This document shows positions 52,834 through 61,863 of a DNA stretch of 64,000 nucleotides, in pieces (position 1 is the first letter of the stretch; the number at the start of each line of letters is the position of its first letter). This DNA comes from Oscillospiraceae bacterium (GTDB lineage Bacteria > Bacillota > Clostridia > Oscillospirales > Ruminococcaceae): positions 123,567 to 187,566 of the forward strand of contig JAGUQX010000003.1 of assembly GCA_030153485.1 (NCBI GenBank), in the 5' to 3' direction. The position numbers were made by a program, and so were the translations under genes. The notes under the pieces were generated by a model, which worked only from the letters and a program-made list of their open reading frames with translations, did no database searches and was not told the origin of the DNA.

Positions 52834-54414
52834 ATGGCTACAGTTGGACCTAGGTTTAGCCAAAAAAACTCATCTGATAAAAGCCTAAACCCTGTAAATA
52901 CCGCAAAACTTAAAAAATATAAGGGCTTTGCTAGTGTGCTTAGCAATCTATCTCAAGAAGCTTTTTATTCAAAAAAAAACACAGTTTTAAAAAGATCTAT
53001 CTTCAAAAAAAATATTCTTAAAAAAGGTAAATACTCTATTTTGACAAAAACACCTAAAGAGTATAAATCGAAAAAAATTCAAAAAAGTAAAACATTTATA
53101 AATAAATTTATATATTTATATTCAGCCGCTTCTGTTTCTTTTATCCTAATCGGTATATTTGGAATTATTATGAATTTTTCATTTGCTTTAAATATAAATT
53201 ATGATGGAGAACATGTTGCTTATGTTTCAAACCAAAAAAATGTGGTTAACTCACAAATAAAATTAAAAAAACTTCTAAATTCTCAAGTTTCAAATCTTGA
53301 TGCTATAGATAATTTAGATATGCAAATAACATTTGTACATAAAAATAAAATCCAAGACGAAGAAACATTTTTATCCAGTCTTATAAATATTTATGATGAA
53401 CATATCTCTGATGGATACGCTTTATACATAAATGATGAAATATTTTCGATTATAGATAATGGATATAAAATCGAACTTTCTCTTCGTTCAATCCTAAATG
53501 AAAAGATAAAAGATATTCCCAAAGAAAATATTATATCTGCTGATTTTGTAAATAATATAAAGGTTGAACGTGGTGTGTTTTTAAAAGAATCTTTCGTAGA
53601 CACTAGTAAATTAAGCCTGGACATACTTAGAGATAATCTTTCTATGCATTCTGAGATGAAAGCGCATGCTATGCTTTCTACGGTTAAATCTAACCCTTAT
53701 ATGGCAATAGACCCATCTTCATACTCTCTTGCTGTTAAAGTTATTGTAGAATCATCAGAGATTGTGACTATTCCCTATCAATCTGAAACCATTATGGACG
53801 AATCTTCTCTTATTGGGGTCGATAATATCATTCAAGAGGGACATGATGGAAAAGAATATCTTGTAAAAACTATTGAATATATTGATGGTGAAGAAATCTC
53901 ATCTAAAGAAATTCATAGGAGTTCTTTAGATGAACCTATAAATTCCATAACCTCTAAAGGATCTAGGCAACCAGAGTCTTTATCTACAATGTCAAATTTT
54001 TCTAGATCAGCTTCTTCAGAAGTTTCCAAATATGTTTCCGCGAATGGTTTTACATACCCCGTATTAAATGGATATGTAAGTTCTAGCTTTGGATCTCGTG
54101 GTGGATCTCATAAAGGTCATGATATTGCTGCGCCTTATGGATCTCCAGTTTATTCAATAAAATCTGGAGTGGTTGTAACTTCTGTATATCGTAGAGATTA
54201 TGGAAATGTAATCATAGTAGATCATGGCAGCGGAATACAATCTCTATACGCTCATAACAGCAAATTATTAGTTTCTATTGGTGATACTGTTTCAACAGGG
54301 CAGATTATTGCACAGGTTGGCTCTACTGGAAACTCTACTGGTAACCATCTTCATTTAGAAGTTATTGTTAATGGTAGAAGAGTTAATCCTGCAATATACG
54401 TTGGACATAAATAA
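52834..54414 (+). CDS. Membrane-anchored G5-domain M23 peptidase
   Basis: 526 residues. A basic cytoplasmic N-terminus of about 90 residues precedes one membrane helix (~95-118, FIYLYSAASVSFILIGIFGIIM). Outside, a long domain (YDGEHVAYVSNQKNVVNSQIKLKKLL...) is followed by a G5 domain (~300-370: VKVIVESSEIVTIPYQSETI, VKTIEYIDGEEISSKEI) and a C-terminal LytM/M23 domain with HKGHDIAAPYGSPV and GNHLHLEVIVNGRRVNP. Zinc ligands (His and Asp of HxxxD, HLH) are intact, so it is probably an active cell-wall endopeptidase. AGGAG lies before the ATG. It is transcribed alone and ends at a bidirectional terminator. Confidence 0.88.
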   Translation: MATVGPRFSQKNSSDKSLNPVNTAKLKKYKGFASVLSNLSQEAFYSKKNTVLKRSIFKKNILKKGKYSILTKTPKEYKSKKIQKSKTFINKFIYLYSAASVSFILIGIFGIIMNFSFALNINYDGEHVAYVSNQKNVVNSQIKLKKLLNSQVSNLDAIDNLDMQITFVHKNKIQDEETFLSSLINIYDEHISDGYALYINDEIFSIIDNGYKIELSLRSILNEKIKDIPKENIISADFVNNIKVERGVFLKESFVDTSKLSLDILRDNLSMHSEMKAHAMLSTVKSNPYMAIDPSSYSLAVKVIVESSEIVTIPYQSETIMDESSLIGVDNIIQEGHDGKEYLVKTIEYIDGEEISSKEIHRSSLDEPINSITSKGSRQPESLSTMSNFSRSASSEVSKYVSANGFTYPVLNGYVSSSFGSRGGSHKGHDIAAPYGSPVYSIKSGVVVTSVYRRDYGNVIIVDHGSGIQSLYAHNSKLLVSIGDTVSTGQIIAQVGSTGNSTGNHLHLEVIVNGRRVNPAIYVGHK

Positions 54415-54440
54415 CTATTTATATCCTTCCTTTTATATAA

Positions 54441-54480
54441 AAATAAAGGCTATAGGTTTTAAAACCTATAGCCTCTATTT
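54441..54480. terminator. Bidirectional terminator between the M23 peptidase and the three-gene cluster
   Basis: Perfect 13-bp arms around 54460/54461 (GGCTATAGGTTTT and its complement), extended on both sides by A/T runs after one mismatch. Confidence 0.9.
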
Positions 54481-54884
54481 TATATAAGTATATAACAAAG
54501 TGCTAAAATCAAATTATTATCTCCATCTTCTTTAGATAAAACAAATATTAACATTAGTATAAGTATAGTATCCTCTTCCATTAAATTCATAACTGTTGAT
54601 ATAATATTTTTTAAGCCAAACTCTTTTTCATCTAATATATCTACTTTTTTATCTTTTATACTATCTAAAGTTTTATTAGAAGATGATTCTATATCCTCTA
54701 AAATAGAACTTCTAATTATAGGTTTAATTTCTTTTCTATTATCGATATTTTGATTTTTCCAAAAATGACTATTTCCCATAGATACTCTTTTTTTTGCCCT
54801 CTCCTGCATATCCTTAACTCTATTTATTGCCTGTTTTTGCATATTTTCTATCTCTAATTTACTATAATTATTATTTTCTGCCAT
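54480..54884 (-). CDS. Unknown protein C of a three-gene cluster, hydrophobic acidic C-terminus
   Basis: 134 residues from ATG 54884; the ATG at 54890 overlaps the preceding stop (ATGATAATG). A polar, probably helical N-terminal half (YSKLEIENMQKQAINRVKDMQERAKKRV) is followed by a low-complexity linker and a C-terminal hydrophobic block, TILILMLIFVLSKEDGDNNLILALCYILI, in which an acidic turn splits two leucine/isoleucine helices. This kind of tail recurs in uncharacterised clostridial proteins, as far as I can recall. Function unknown. Translationally coupled to the gene before it. Confidence 0.65.
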   Translation of the reverse strand: MAENNNYSKLEIENMQKQAINRVKDMQERAKKRVSMGNSHFWKNQNIDNRKEIKPIIRSSILEDIESSSNKTLDSIKDKKVDILDEKEFGLKNIISTVMNLMEEDTILILMLIFVLSKEDGDNNLILALCYILI

Positions 54885-54886
54885 TA

Positions 54887-55435
54887 TCATTCACCGCCAA
54901 ATAATCCTATTTCTTTTAACATTGGTAACATTGTCATCATCTTCATTATGTTTAATGCCTGTTCAATTTTTGGAACTCTCGATGGCTTTACATGCTCTTT
55001 TAAAGCATCCATTAATCTAGTATTTTTATCTTCTTTTCCCATACTGCTCATCAAAGGTTGTAGTTTTAATAACATACCCATATCCATATTTCCCAAACCA
55101 CCTAATGGATTATTATTTTCTATATTATTATTTTTACCAAAGCTAGAAAGCAACCCTGATAACTTGTTTGTATCTAAATTTGATAAAAGATTTCCAAGCA
55201 TATTTTCATTATTATCACTATTTTTTTCTGAAATCTTTTTTTCTTTACCAAATGTAGATAAAATATTTGCTAATGATGATATGTCAAATCCTTCTTCCTT
55301 TTGCTTTTTTTCATTATCTATAGCTATATTATTTGATTCTTTTGAATTACCTATTCCACTTAAAATATTTTTTAAATTTTCTTTTCCTTCATCAGTTTCC
55401 AAAATTTCTTTGAGTTTATTTATCATTTCTTCCAT
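54887..55435 (-). CDS. Unknown protein B of a three-gene cluster
   Basis: 182 residues. Acidic/lysine-rich and asparagine-rich first two thirds (MEEMINKLKEILETDEGKENLKNILSGIG at the start), then GGLGNMDMGMLLKLQPLMSSM and a well-ordered C-terminal block DKNTRLMDALKEHVKPSRVPKIEQALNIMKMMTMLPMLKEIGLFGG, which is probably the conserved core. No signal peptide or membrane helix. 3 nt after protein A and overlapping protein C. Function unknown. Confidence 0.65.
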   Translation of the reverse strand: MEEMINKLKEILETDEGKENLKNILSGIGNSKESNNIAIDNEKKQKEEGFDISSLANILSTFGKEKKISEKNSDNNENMLGNLLSNLDTNKLSGLLSSFGKNNNIENNNPLGGLGNMDMGMLLKLQPLMSSMGKEDKNTRLMDALKEHVKPSRVPKIEQALNIMKMMTMLPMLKEIGLFGGE

Positions 55436-55438
55436 ATT

Positions 55439-55687
55439 TTATTTCCCCTTAGAAAGTTTTTCTATTAAACTTCTCGCTTGTGGCGTATTTAACATTTGAT
55501 TTGCCAAAACTGGATTATTTAAAATTTGTTTTATCTTATCTGCCTGTGTTGGATTTAAATTATTTAACGCTTTTTCAATATTTCCTTGTTGAACATCTTT
55601 TTTTAAATTATCTGGAGTTTTTCCCATTTTTTCTCCTGCCATTTTTAAAATTTGGTTTATCTGATCTTTTGAAAAATTTGTATTCAT
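55439..55687 (-). CDS. Unknown small protein A of a three-gene cluster
   Basis: 82 residues, ATG 55687 with AAGGAGG 7-8 nt upstream; the frame from 55693 (TTG) is less likely. Helical and lysine/asparagine-rich: FSKDQINQILKMAGEKMGKTPDNLKKDVQQGNIEKALNNLNPTQADKIKQILNNPVLANQMLNTPQARSLIEKL. The repeated L-N-P-x-Q/V pattern suggests packed short helices. First gene of the cluster; the promoter was not identified. Function unknown, with possible link to sporulation only by distribution of similar genes. Confidence 0.65.
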   Translation of the reverse strand: MNTNFSKDQINQILKMAGEKMGKTPDNLKKDVQQGNIEKALNNLNPTQADKIKQILNNPVLANQMLNTPQARSLIEKLSKGK

Positions 55688-55830
55688 AAACAACCTCCTT
55701 TACATATTTTTTCTTATAAATATAGATATGCTTGTAATATATAGTATATTCTATTAAACAATCTCTATTATCTATATTTTTTAATAAGATTATTTTCTAT
55801 TCTATTCATATCGGATAAAAATTGTTTACA

Positions 55831-55874
55831 AAAAATAAAAAAGAATAGATTTTTATCTACCCTTTTTTATTTTT
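55831..55874 (-). terminator. Terminator overlapping the pflA stop
   Basis: Outer 13-bp A/T-rich stem (55831-55843 with 55862-55874), 2-nt internal loop, inner TAGAT/ATCTA stem with TTTT loop. The pflA stop (55853-55855) lies inside. Confidence 0.75.
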
Positions 55875-56572
55875 AATATTTTATAAACTTCTTCCATATC
55901 TTCTTTTGTCGGCTCTCTTATTTCAGAAAGCCTATAATCAAAACCGATCTCTTTCCATTTATATTCTCCTATTTTATGAAAATCTAAAGGTTCAACTTTT
56001 TCTATACATTTATATTGTTTAATAAAATTATATAATTTTTCTAATTTATCTTTTTTCATTGTATATTCTGGAACAACAACATGGCGAATCCATACAGGTT
56101 TTTTTATACTTTCACAATAAGATAAAAGGGTTTTCATATTTTCGTTTCCCTTACCTGTAAGAATCATACAATCTTCATCATCTATATCCTTTATATCTAA
56201 AAGAATTAATTCAACTTGATCTATAACTTTTTTACAATTATCCAAATTTATAAAACCAGATGTGTCTATCGCTGTATGAATTCCATTTTTTTTACACTCT
56301 TTTATAATTTCTAAAGCAAACTCGGGCTGCATCAAAGGCTCTCCCCCTGATAATGTGACGCCCCCTGTTTTTATATAGCTCTTATATTTTAAAATCTCTG
56401 CTATCATCTTTGACGGAGTTGTCTCTTTCCCTTGACTAAAACTCCAAGAATCAGGATTATGACAGTATAAACAACGTAGTGGACAGCCTTGAAAAAAAAT
56501 TATAAACCTAATGCCAGGCCCATCAACTGCACCAAAAGTTTCTATAGAATGTATTCTACCTATAACATCCAT
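55853..56572 (-). CDS. pflA: Pyruvate formate-lyase-activating enzyme
   Basis: 239 residues. Radical SAM enzyme that abstracts hydrogen from the PflB glycine. The cluster-binding CxxxCxxC is C30, C34, C37 in FQGCPLRCLYCHNPDSW; GGVTLSGGEPLMQPEF and DTSGFI are the SAM-contact motifs. AAGGAG precedes the ATG. It follows pflB by 73 nt, with a hairpin between them. Confidence 0.96.
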   Translation of the reverse strand: MDVIGRIHSIETFGAVDGPGIRFIIFFQGCPLRCLYCHNPDSWSFSQGKETTPSKMIAEILKYKSYIKTGGVTLSGGEPLMQPEFALEIIKECKKNGIHTAIDTSGFINLDNCKKVIDQVELILLDIKDIDDEDCMILTGKGNENMKTLLSYCESIKKPVWIRHVVVPEYTMKKDKLEKLYNFIKQYKCIEKVEPLDFHKIGEYKWKEIGFDYRLSEIREPTKEDMEEVYKILKIKKGR

Positions 56573-56596
56573 ATACTATATATTTCTCCTTATAAT

Positions 56597-56635
56597 AATA
56601 AATACAATCCACATTTAAAGTGAATTGTATTTATT
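56597..56635 (-). promoter_or_regulatory. Intercistronic hairpin between pflB and pflA
   Basis: 12-bp stem (56597-56608 with 56624-56635), one mismatch, then a 3-bp CAC/GTG inner stem with 7-nt loop. Probably lowers pflA read-through relative to pflB, since much less activase is needed. Confidence 0.55.
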
Positions 56636-56645
56636 GTATTTTATT

Positions 56646-58865
56646 CTAAAATTTTTCATGGAATGTTCTATTTATAACATCCATCTGTTGTTCTTTTGTT
56701 AGTTTAATAAAGTTTACCGCATATCCTGAAACTCTAATAGTTAGTTGTGGATATTTTTCTGGATGATCCATTGCATCTAATAGCATTTCTCTATCCAAAA
56801 TATTTACATTTATATGATGTCCTGTATCTTCAAAATATCCATCTAATAGATCAGCTAAAATTTTCTTCTGTTGATCTATTTCTTTTCCTAAAGCCCCTGG
56901 AATTATAGAAAATGTATATGAAATTCCATCTTCAGAATCTGCATAAGGAAGTTTAGCAATAGATTTCATAGACGCCACACAACCCTCTGTATCTCTCCCA
57001 TGCATCGGATTTGCACCTGGCGCAAATGGTTCTCCTGATTTTCTTCCATCTGGAGTTGATCCTGTTTTCTTTCCATAAACTACATTTGATGTTATTGTAA
57101 GAATCGACATCGTTGGTTTTGCATTCCTATAAGTTATATGTGATCTTAGTTTCTTCATAAAACTTTCAACCAAACTAATCGCAATAGAGTCAACCCTATC
57201 ATCATTATTTCCATATTTTGGATAATCTCCATCGATTTCAAAGTCTACAACCAACCCTGTCTCTGTTCTAATTGGTTTAACTTTTGCGTATTTTATCGCT
57301 GATAAACTATCCGCAACAACTGATAATCCAGCTATTCCTGTTGCTTGTGTTCTTAATATTTCATCATCATGTAATGCAAGCTGAATTTTTTCATAACAAT
57401 ATTTATCATGCATAAAATGAATTACATTTAATGTGTTCATATAAAGTTTTGCCAGCCAATCTGTAACTAGCTCAAATTTTTCCATAACCTCATCATAATC
57501 TAGACAATCTGCACTATTTAAAGGTTTAACAAAATCTATAATTTGTTCATCATATTTTTCATCTCTTCCCCCATTTATAGCATATAAAAGTGCTTTTCCT
57601 AGATTTGCTCTTGCTCCAAAAAATTGCATCTGTTTTCCAATAGTCATAGCAGAGACACAACAAGCTATTCCATAATCATCTGTAAATGTATCTCTCATTA
57701 TATCATCGTTTTCGTATTGAATTGATGATGTCTCTATCGAAATTTTTGAACAATATTTTTTGAAACTTGACGGAAGCTTTACAGACCATAAAACTGTCAA
57801 ATTTGGCTCTGGAGCTGGACCAAGATTAACCAATGTGTGTAAAAATCTATAGCTCATCTTTGTAACCATATGTCGACCATCTAAAGAAACACCACCTAAA
57901 GTTTCTGTAACCCATGTTGGATCTCCTGAAAATAACTCGTCATATTCTGGTGTTCTTAAAAATCTAACTATTCTTAATTTCATTACAAAATGATCTACAA
58001 ATTCTTGTATCTCTTCTTCTGTATATTTTCCTGATTTTAAATCTTCTTCTGCATATATATCTAAAAATGTGGAAATTCTACCAATAGACATCGCCGCCCC
58101 ATTTTGGTCTTTAACAGCGGCAAGATATGCAAAATATAGCCATTGTATTGCTTCTTTTGTGTCTTTTGCTGGCTCTGATATATCAAATCCATATTTTTTC
58201 GCCATAACTTTTAAATCTTTTAAAGCTCTTATCTGTTCAGAAATTTCTTCTCTAAGTCTTATAACTTCTTCTGTCAAAACCTCTGTATATTTTGGATCTT
58301 TTTTAGAGTTTTGCTTTTCCTTTATAAGTTTATCAACTCCATATAAAGGAACTCTTCTATAATCTCCTATTATTCTACCTCTACCATATGCATCAGGTAG
58401 ACCCGTAATTATGCCTGTATGTCTTGCTTTTTTCATTTCATCTGTATACGCATCAAAAACACCATCATTATGCGTTTTTCTATATTTAAATATATTATCT
58501 ACAGTTTCATCCATATCCCTATTATAAGCCTCTAAAGATGCATGAACCATACGGATTCCTCCAAATGGCATTATTGCTCTTTTTAAAGCTTCATCAGTTT
58601 GTAGACCAACTATCGATTCATACTCTTTTGCTATATACCCTGGGTTATGTGCAGAAATAGTTGATATAGTTTTTGTATCTATGTCATATATTCCGCCTCG
58701 TAATCTTTCTTCTTTCATCTTTTTAGACAAAATATCCCACAATTTTTTTGTTTTTTCTGTAGGATTTTTTAAAAAAGATTCGTCCCCATCATATGGTGTG
58801 AAGTTATTTATAATAAAGTCTCTCGTATCTATCTCTTCATTCCATTTTCCTTTTTGAAAAACCAT
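56646..58865 (-). CDS. pflB: Formate acetyltransferase (pyruvate formate-lyase)
   Basis: 739 residues. Converts pyruvate and CoA to acetyl-CoA and formate without oxygen. The active-site cysteine pair is in [15 protein letters not shown] and the glycyl radical is at about Gly714 in [24 protein letters not shown] and [21 protein letters not shown] support true PFL rather than a diol dehydratase. ATG 58865 after AAGGAG is preferred to TTG 58868. The promoter carries a long dyad (see 58890-58939). It is followed by pflA. Confidence 0.97.
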   Translation of the reverse strand: MVFQKGKWNEEIDTRDFIINNFTPYDGDESFLKNPTEKTKKLWDILSKKMKEERLRGGIYDIDTKTISTISAHNPGYIAKEYESIVGLQTDEALKRAIMPFGGIRMVHASLEAYNRDMDETVDNIFKYRKTHNDGVFDAYTDEMKKARHTGIITGLPDAYGRGRIIGDYRRVPLYGVDKLIKEKQNSKKDPKYTEVLTEEVIRLREEISEQIRALKDLKVMAKKYGFDISEPAKDTKEAIQWLYFAYLAAVKDQNGAAMSIGRISTFLDIYAEEDLKSGKYTEEEIQEFVDHFVMKLRIVRFLRTPEYDELFSGDPTWVTETLGGVSLDGRHMVTKMSYRFLHTLVNLGPAPEPNLTVLWSVKLPSSFKKYCSKISIETSSIQYENDDIMRDTFTDDYGIACCVSAMTIGKQMQFFGARANLGKALLYAINGGRDEKYDEQIIDFVKPLNSADCLDYDEVMEKFELVTDWLAKLYMNTLNVIHFMHDKYCYEKIQLALHDDEILRTQATGIAGLSVVADSLSAIKYAKVKPIRTETGLVVDFEIDGDYPKYGNNDDRVDSIAISLVESFMKKLRSHITYRNAKPTMSILTITSNVVYGKKTGSTPDGRKSGEPFAPGANPMHGRDTEGCVASMKSIAKLPYADSEDGISYTFSIIPGALGKEIDQQKKILADLLDGYFEDTGHHINVNILDREMLLDAMDHPEKYPQLTIRVSGYAVNFIKLTKEQQMDVINRTFHEKF

Positions 58866-58889
58866 CAAGACACTCCTTTTAAAATAAAA

Positions 58890-58939
58890 AATTTGATATT
58901 CTATACTAAAATAATATCAAATTGATAAAAATTTGTCAA
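58890..58939 (-). promoter_or_regulatory. pflB promoter with 11-bp operator-like dyad
   Basis: On the minus strand: TTGACA (58934-58939), 17-nt spacer, TATTAT (58911-58916). A perfect inverted repeat AATTTGATATT, 12 nt, AATATCAAATT (58890-58900 and 58913-58923) covers the -10 and the transcription start. It does not match the Rex operator. Confidence 0.75.
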
Positions 58940-59003
58940 TAATCCTGATAAACCTTATATATATATTATACCTAAATTTTATATATTTATTCAGTTTATT
59001 ATA

Positions 59004-59474
59004 TTACAAACTATCATCATTATCTATCCATTCTTGAACATTTATCACACGATATAAATCTTCGGTGTCTCTTGCAACTACCTTTAAAATGCCAGAATTT
59101 ATAACCATTCTTTTACACATGGTACAGCAGTTTGCATCTTCTACAAGCTCTTTCGTTTTATAGTCTCTTCCAACTAAATATAGTGTGCTCCCTATCATCT
59201 CTTTTCTAGAAGCAGAAATCATTGCGTTTGCCTCTGCATGTACAGATCTAGAAAGTTCATACCTTTCTCCCCTTGGTACATTCGCCTCTTCTCTTTTACA
59301 ATAATTCAATTCTATGCAATTTTTTCTTCCTCTAGGACTTCCTGTATATCCTGTGGAAACTATCTCATCATTATTCACTATAACACAACCATAGTTTCTT
59401 CTTAAACATGTTCCTCTTTTTAAAACCGCATCTGCTATATCTAAATAATAATTTATCTTATCTCTTCTATCCAT
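59004..59474 (-). CDS. comEB: dCMP deaminase (ComEB-type)
   Basis: 156 residues. Zinc deaminase fold: SVHAEANAMISASR with the His and catalytic Glu, and CCTMCKRMVINSGI with the two zinc cysteines; the N-terminal VLKRGTCLRRNYGCVIV is typical of the deoxycytidylate deaminase family. Supplies dUMP for thymidylate synthesis. GGAGG before the ATG. Apparently transcribed by itself. Confidence 0.92.
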   Translation of the reverse strand: MDRRDKINYYLDIADAVLKRGTCLRRNYGCVIVNNDEIVSTGYTGSPRGRKNCIELNYCKREEANVPRGERYELSRSVHAEANAMISASRKEMIGSTLYLVGRDYKTKELVEDANCCTMCKRMVINSGILKVVARDTEDLYRVINVQEWIDNDDSL

Positions 59475-59590
59475 TATTTTCCTCCGAATAAATTTTATAT
59501 AGATGTATATATTCTATTTATTTGACAATAATATTATTACATTAGAACTCTTATTTAATATTACGCTTGCTTTTAAAGAGTTTATAATGT

Positions 59591-59618
59591 AAATGGTCGG
59601 ATAATAATCCGACCATTT
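59591..59618 (-). terminator. Terminator after the ParC-like gene
   Basis: 12-bp stem (59591-59602 with 59607-59618), 4-nt loop, GGTCGG core, next to the stop codon. The T-run lies on the plus-strand side; on the minus strand the hairpin is followed by ATTTACATTATA-type sequence. Confidence 0.7.
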
Positions 59619-59620
59619 TT

Positions 59621-61834
59621 TTATATATTCATTTTATAATTTCCATCTTTAAGTTTCTTTTCAGCAATAGGTATATTCTTAACTATTTTTATATCTTTAT
59701 CTTTATGATCTGCTTCTTTAAAATCCACTATTATAGAACCCTTTTCTAAAGTTATAAAACTAACTCCTATACACCCTTTTGAATCTTTTGTTTCTATCAA
59801 ACTAGAATTTATATAGCCTCTTTTTCCTAAGGATGTCTCAAAATAAAAATCTTTATCTTCTACTAAAAAATATATACCTATAATTTTATATTTATCTGTA
59901 AAGGCTTTAGTTATTTTTTTTCTATTTAATTTTGTTTTATAAACTTCAAGAGTTAATTTAACTATCTTTCCATTTTCATATACAAAAATAACTTTTTCAG
60001 TATAATTTATAGTTACAATCATTTTTAATAATTTTTCATCTTCGATCATTCCTAATTTTGCCTTTATATATTCGCCTATCATACTAGCCTTAACTTCTTG
60101 AATATCTATAAGTTTAAATTTATATAGATTACAACTACTACCAAATATCAAAATATCACTGCTGTTTAAAACTTCTTTTTTATCCATAATTTCGTCACCT
60201 GGTTTTAGCTTATGTTCATTATTTCCTCTTATAGATTGTGGTAAAATCTTTTTAAAATATCCCTCTTTTGTTAAAAATATATTAACTCTATAATCTTCTA
60301 TATTCTGTTTTTCATCAAATATATCCGACTCTTCTAGATAGATAAATAAACTTTTTCTAGCAAGTCCATGATTTTCTATAACACTTTCTAGCTCTTCTTT
60401 TATTATATCTCTTATTCTCTCTTCTTTTTCTAATGTATCTGTCAAATCTTTTATATATTCTTCCAATTTTTTTATATCTTTTATTTTATTTAAAATATAT
60501 TCTTTATTTAAATTTCTAAGCTTTATATCACATATAAACCCAACTTGTATACTATCTATAGTAAAACTTTTCATTAAATTTGATTCAACTTCGCTATCTT
60601 TTTCAGTTTCTCTAATTATTTTTATCGCTTTATCTATATTTAATAATATTTTATTTAAACCTTCTAGTAGATGTAGCTGTGATATATATTTATCTAATGT
60701 ATATTTGACCCTTCTTTTAACACAAGATATTCTAAATTTTATCCAATGATTCAAAATCTCTTCAACACCTAAAACCATCGGCATATTATCCACCAAAAGA
60801 TTGAAATTACATGAAAAATTATCTTCTAACGTTGTATATTTATAAAGCTTTTTTATAAGCCTTTCAGGGTTAATTCCTCTTTTTAAATCTATTGTTATCT
60901 TTAGCCCTGATAAACCTGTTTCATCCCTTATATCAGAAATTTCTTTTATTTTTCCTTGTTTAACTAGATCGACAACCTTATCTATTATTGCTTCTATTGT
61001 GGTGGTTGGAGGAATTTCTACTATATCAATACAATTATACGACTTATCATAATTATATCTAGATCTTATTTTAACGCTTCCTCTTCCTGTTTTATAGATC
61101 TTATCTAGTTCAACTTCATTATTAATTATAAATCCACCCGAGGCAAAATCTGGACCTTTTAATGTCTCAAAAATATTAAATTTTTCATTATACATAAGAT
61201 TAATAGTGGTTCTACAAACTTCTTCTAGATTAAATGAGCAGATAGAACTGGCCATAGAAACAGCTATTCCCAAATTTAGATTCACCAAAATAGATGGAAA
61301 TGTTACAGGAAGCATAACTGGTTCTGTTGTTGTATTATCATAGTTTGGAACGAAATCTACCGTATTTTTATCTATATCCCCAAATATTTCTTTGCATATT
61401 TTGCTAAGCTTAGCCTCTGTATATCTAGAAGCAGCATAAGCCATATCTCTAGAAAAAGACTTTCCAAAATTTCCTTTGCTTTCTACATAATAATGCAAAA
61501 GAGCATTATATCCTCTAGATAGTCTAACCATCGTTTCGTAGATTGCATTATCTCCATGTGGATTTAACCTCATAGTTTGTCCTACTATGTTTGCCGATTT
61601 TGTTTTCCCACCATTTAATAATCCCATCTTAAACATTGTGTATAAAATTTTTCTATGAGAGGGCTTAAATCCATCTATTTGTGGCAAAGCTCTTGACATT
61701 ATAACACTCATAGCATATGGCATATAATTTTTTTCTAAAACATCAGTTATACCTTGTTCTACCATTATACCCGCATTTGATATATGAGTATTTAAAGGCA
61801 TTTCTGCTTTATCTTCCCTCTTCTTTTTTGCCAT
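59621..61834 (-). CDS. Type II topoisomerase subunit A (ParC-like)
   Basis: 737 residues. Breakage-reunion domain: EKNYMPYAMSVIMSRALPQIDGFKPSHRKILYTM, NPHGDNAIYETMVRLS, and the catalytic tyrosine in AASRYTEAKLSKI. A coiled-coil tower and exit gate follow, then a short C-terminal propeller-type domain. No GyrA box (QRRGG-type) is visible, pointing to ParC-like function (decatenation), but the pair is quite diverged and could be an additional clostridial topoisomerase. The C-terminal domain has fewer clear blade repeats than typical. Follows the ParE-like gene by 29 nt in one operon. Symbol withheld for this reason. Confidence 0.85.
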   Translation of the reverse strand: MAKKKREDKAEMPLNTHISNAGIMVEQGITDVLEKNYMPYAMSVIMSRALPQIDGFKPSHRKILYTMFKMGLLNGGKTKSANIVGQTMRLNPHGDNAIYETMVRLSRGYNALLHYYVESKGNFGKSFSRDMAYAASRYTEAKLSKICKEIFGDIDKNTVDFVPNYDNTTTEPVMLPVTFPSILVNLNLGIAVSMASSICSFNLEEVCRTTINLMYNEKFNIFETLKGPDFASGGFIINNEVELDKIYKTGRGSVKIRSRYNYDKSYNCIDIVEIPPTTTIEAIIDKVVDLVKQGKIKEISDIRDETGLSGLKITIDLKRGINPERLIKKLYKYTTLEDNFSCNFNLLVDNMPMVLGVEEILNHWIKFRISCVKRRVKYTLDKYISQLHLLEGLNKILLNIDKAIKIIRETEKDSEVESNLMKSFTIDSIQVGFICDIKLRNLNKEYILNKIKDIKKLEEYIKDLTDTLEKEERIRDIIKEELESVIENHGLARKSLFIYLEESDIFDEKQNIEDYRVNIFLTKEGYFKKILPQSIRGNNEHKLKPGDEIMDKKEVLNSSDILIFGSSCNLYKFKLIDIQEVKASMIGEYIKAKLGMIEDEKLLKMIVTINYTEKVIFVYENGKIVKLTLEVYKTKLNRKKITKAFTDKYKIIGIYFLVEDKDFYFETSLGKRGYINSSLIETKDSKGCIGVSFITLEKGSIIVDFKEADHKDKDIKIVKNIPIAEKKLKDGNYKMNI

Positions 61835-61863
61835 CGATTTTTCTTATTCTCCTATCAAAAAAA

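Noticed and set aside
54948-55499. 183-codon plus-strand frame rich in Phe, Ser and Leu
   Set aside because: Mirror of lysine/asparagine/leucine-rich genes on the minus strand; the minus-strand genes have coupled starts and good ribosome sites.
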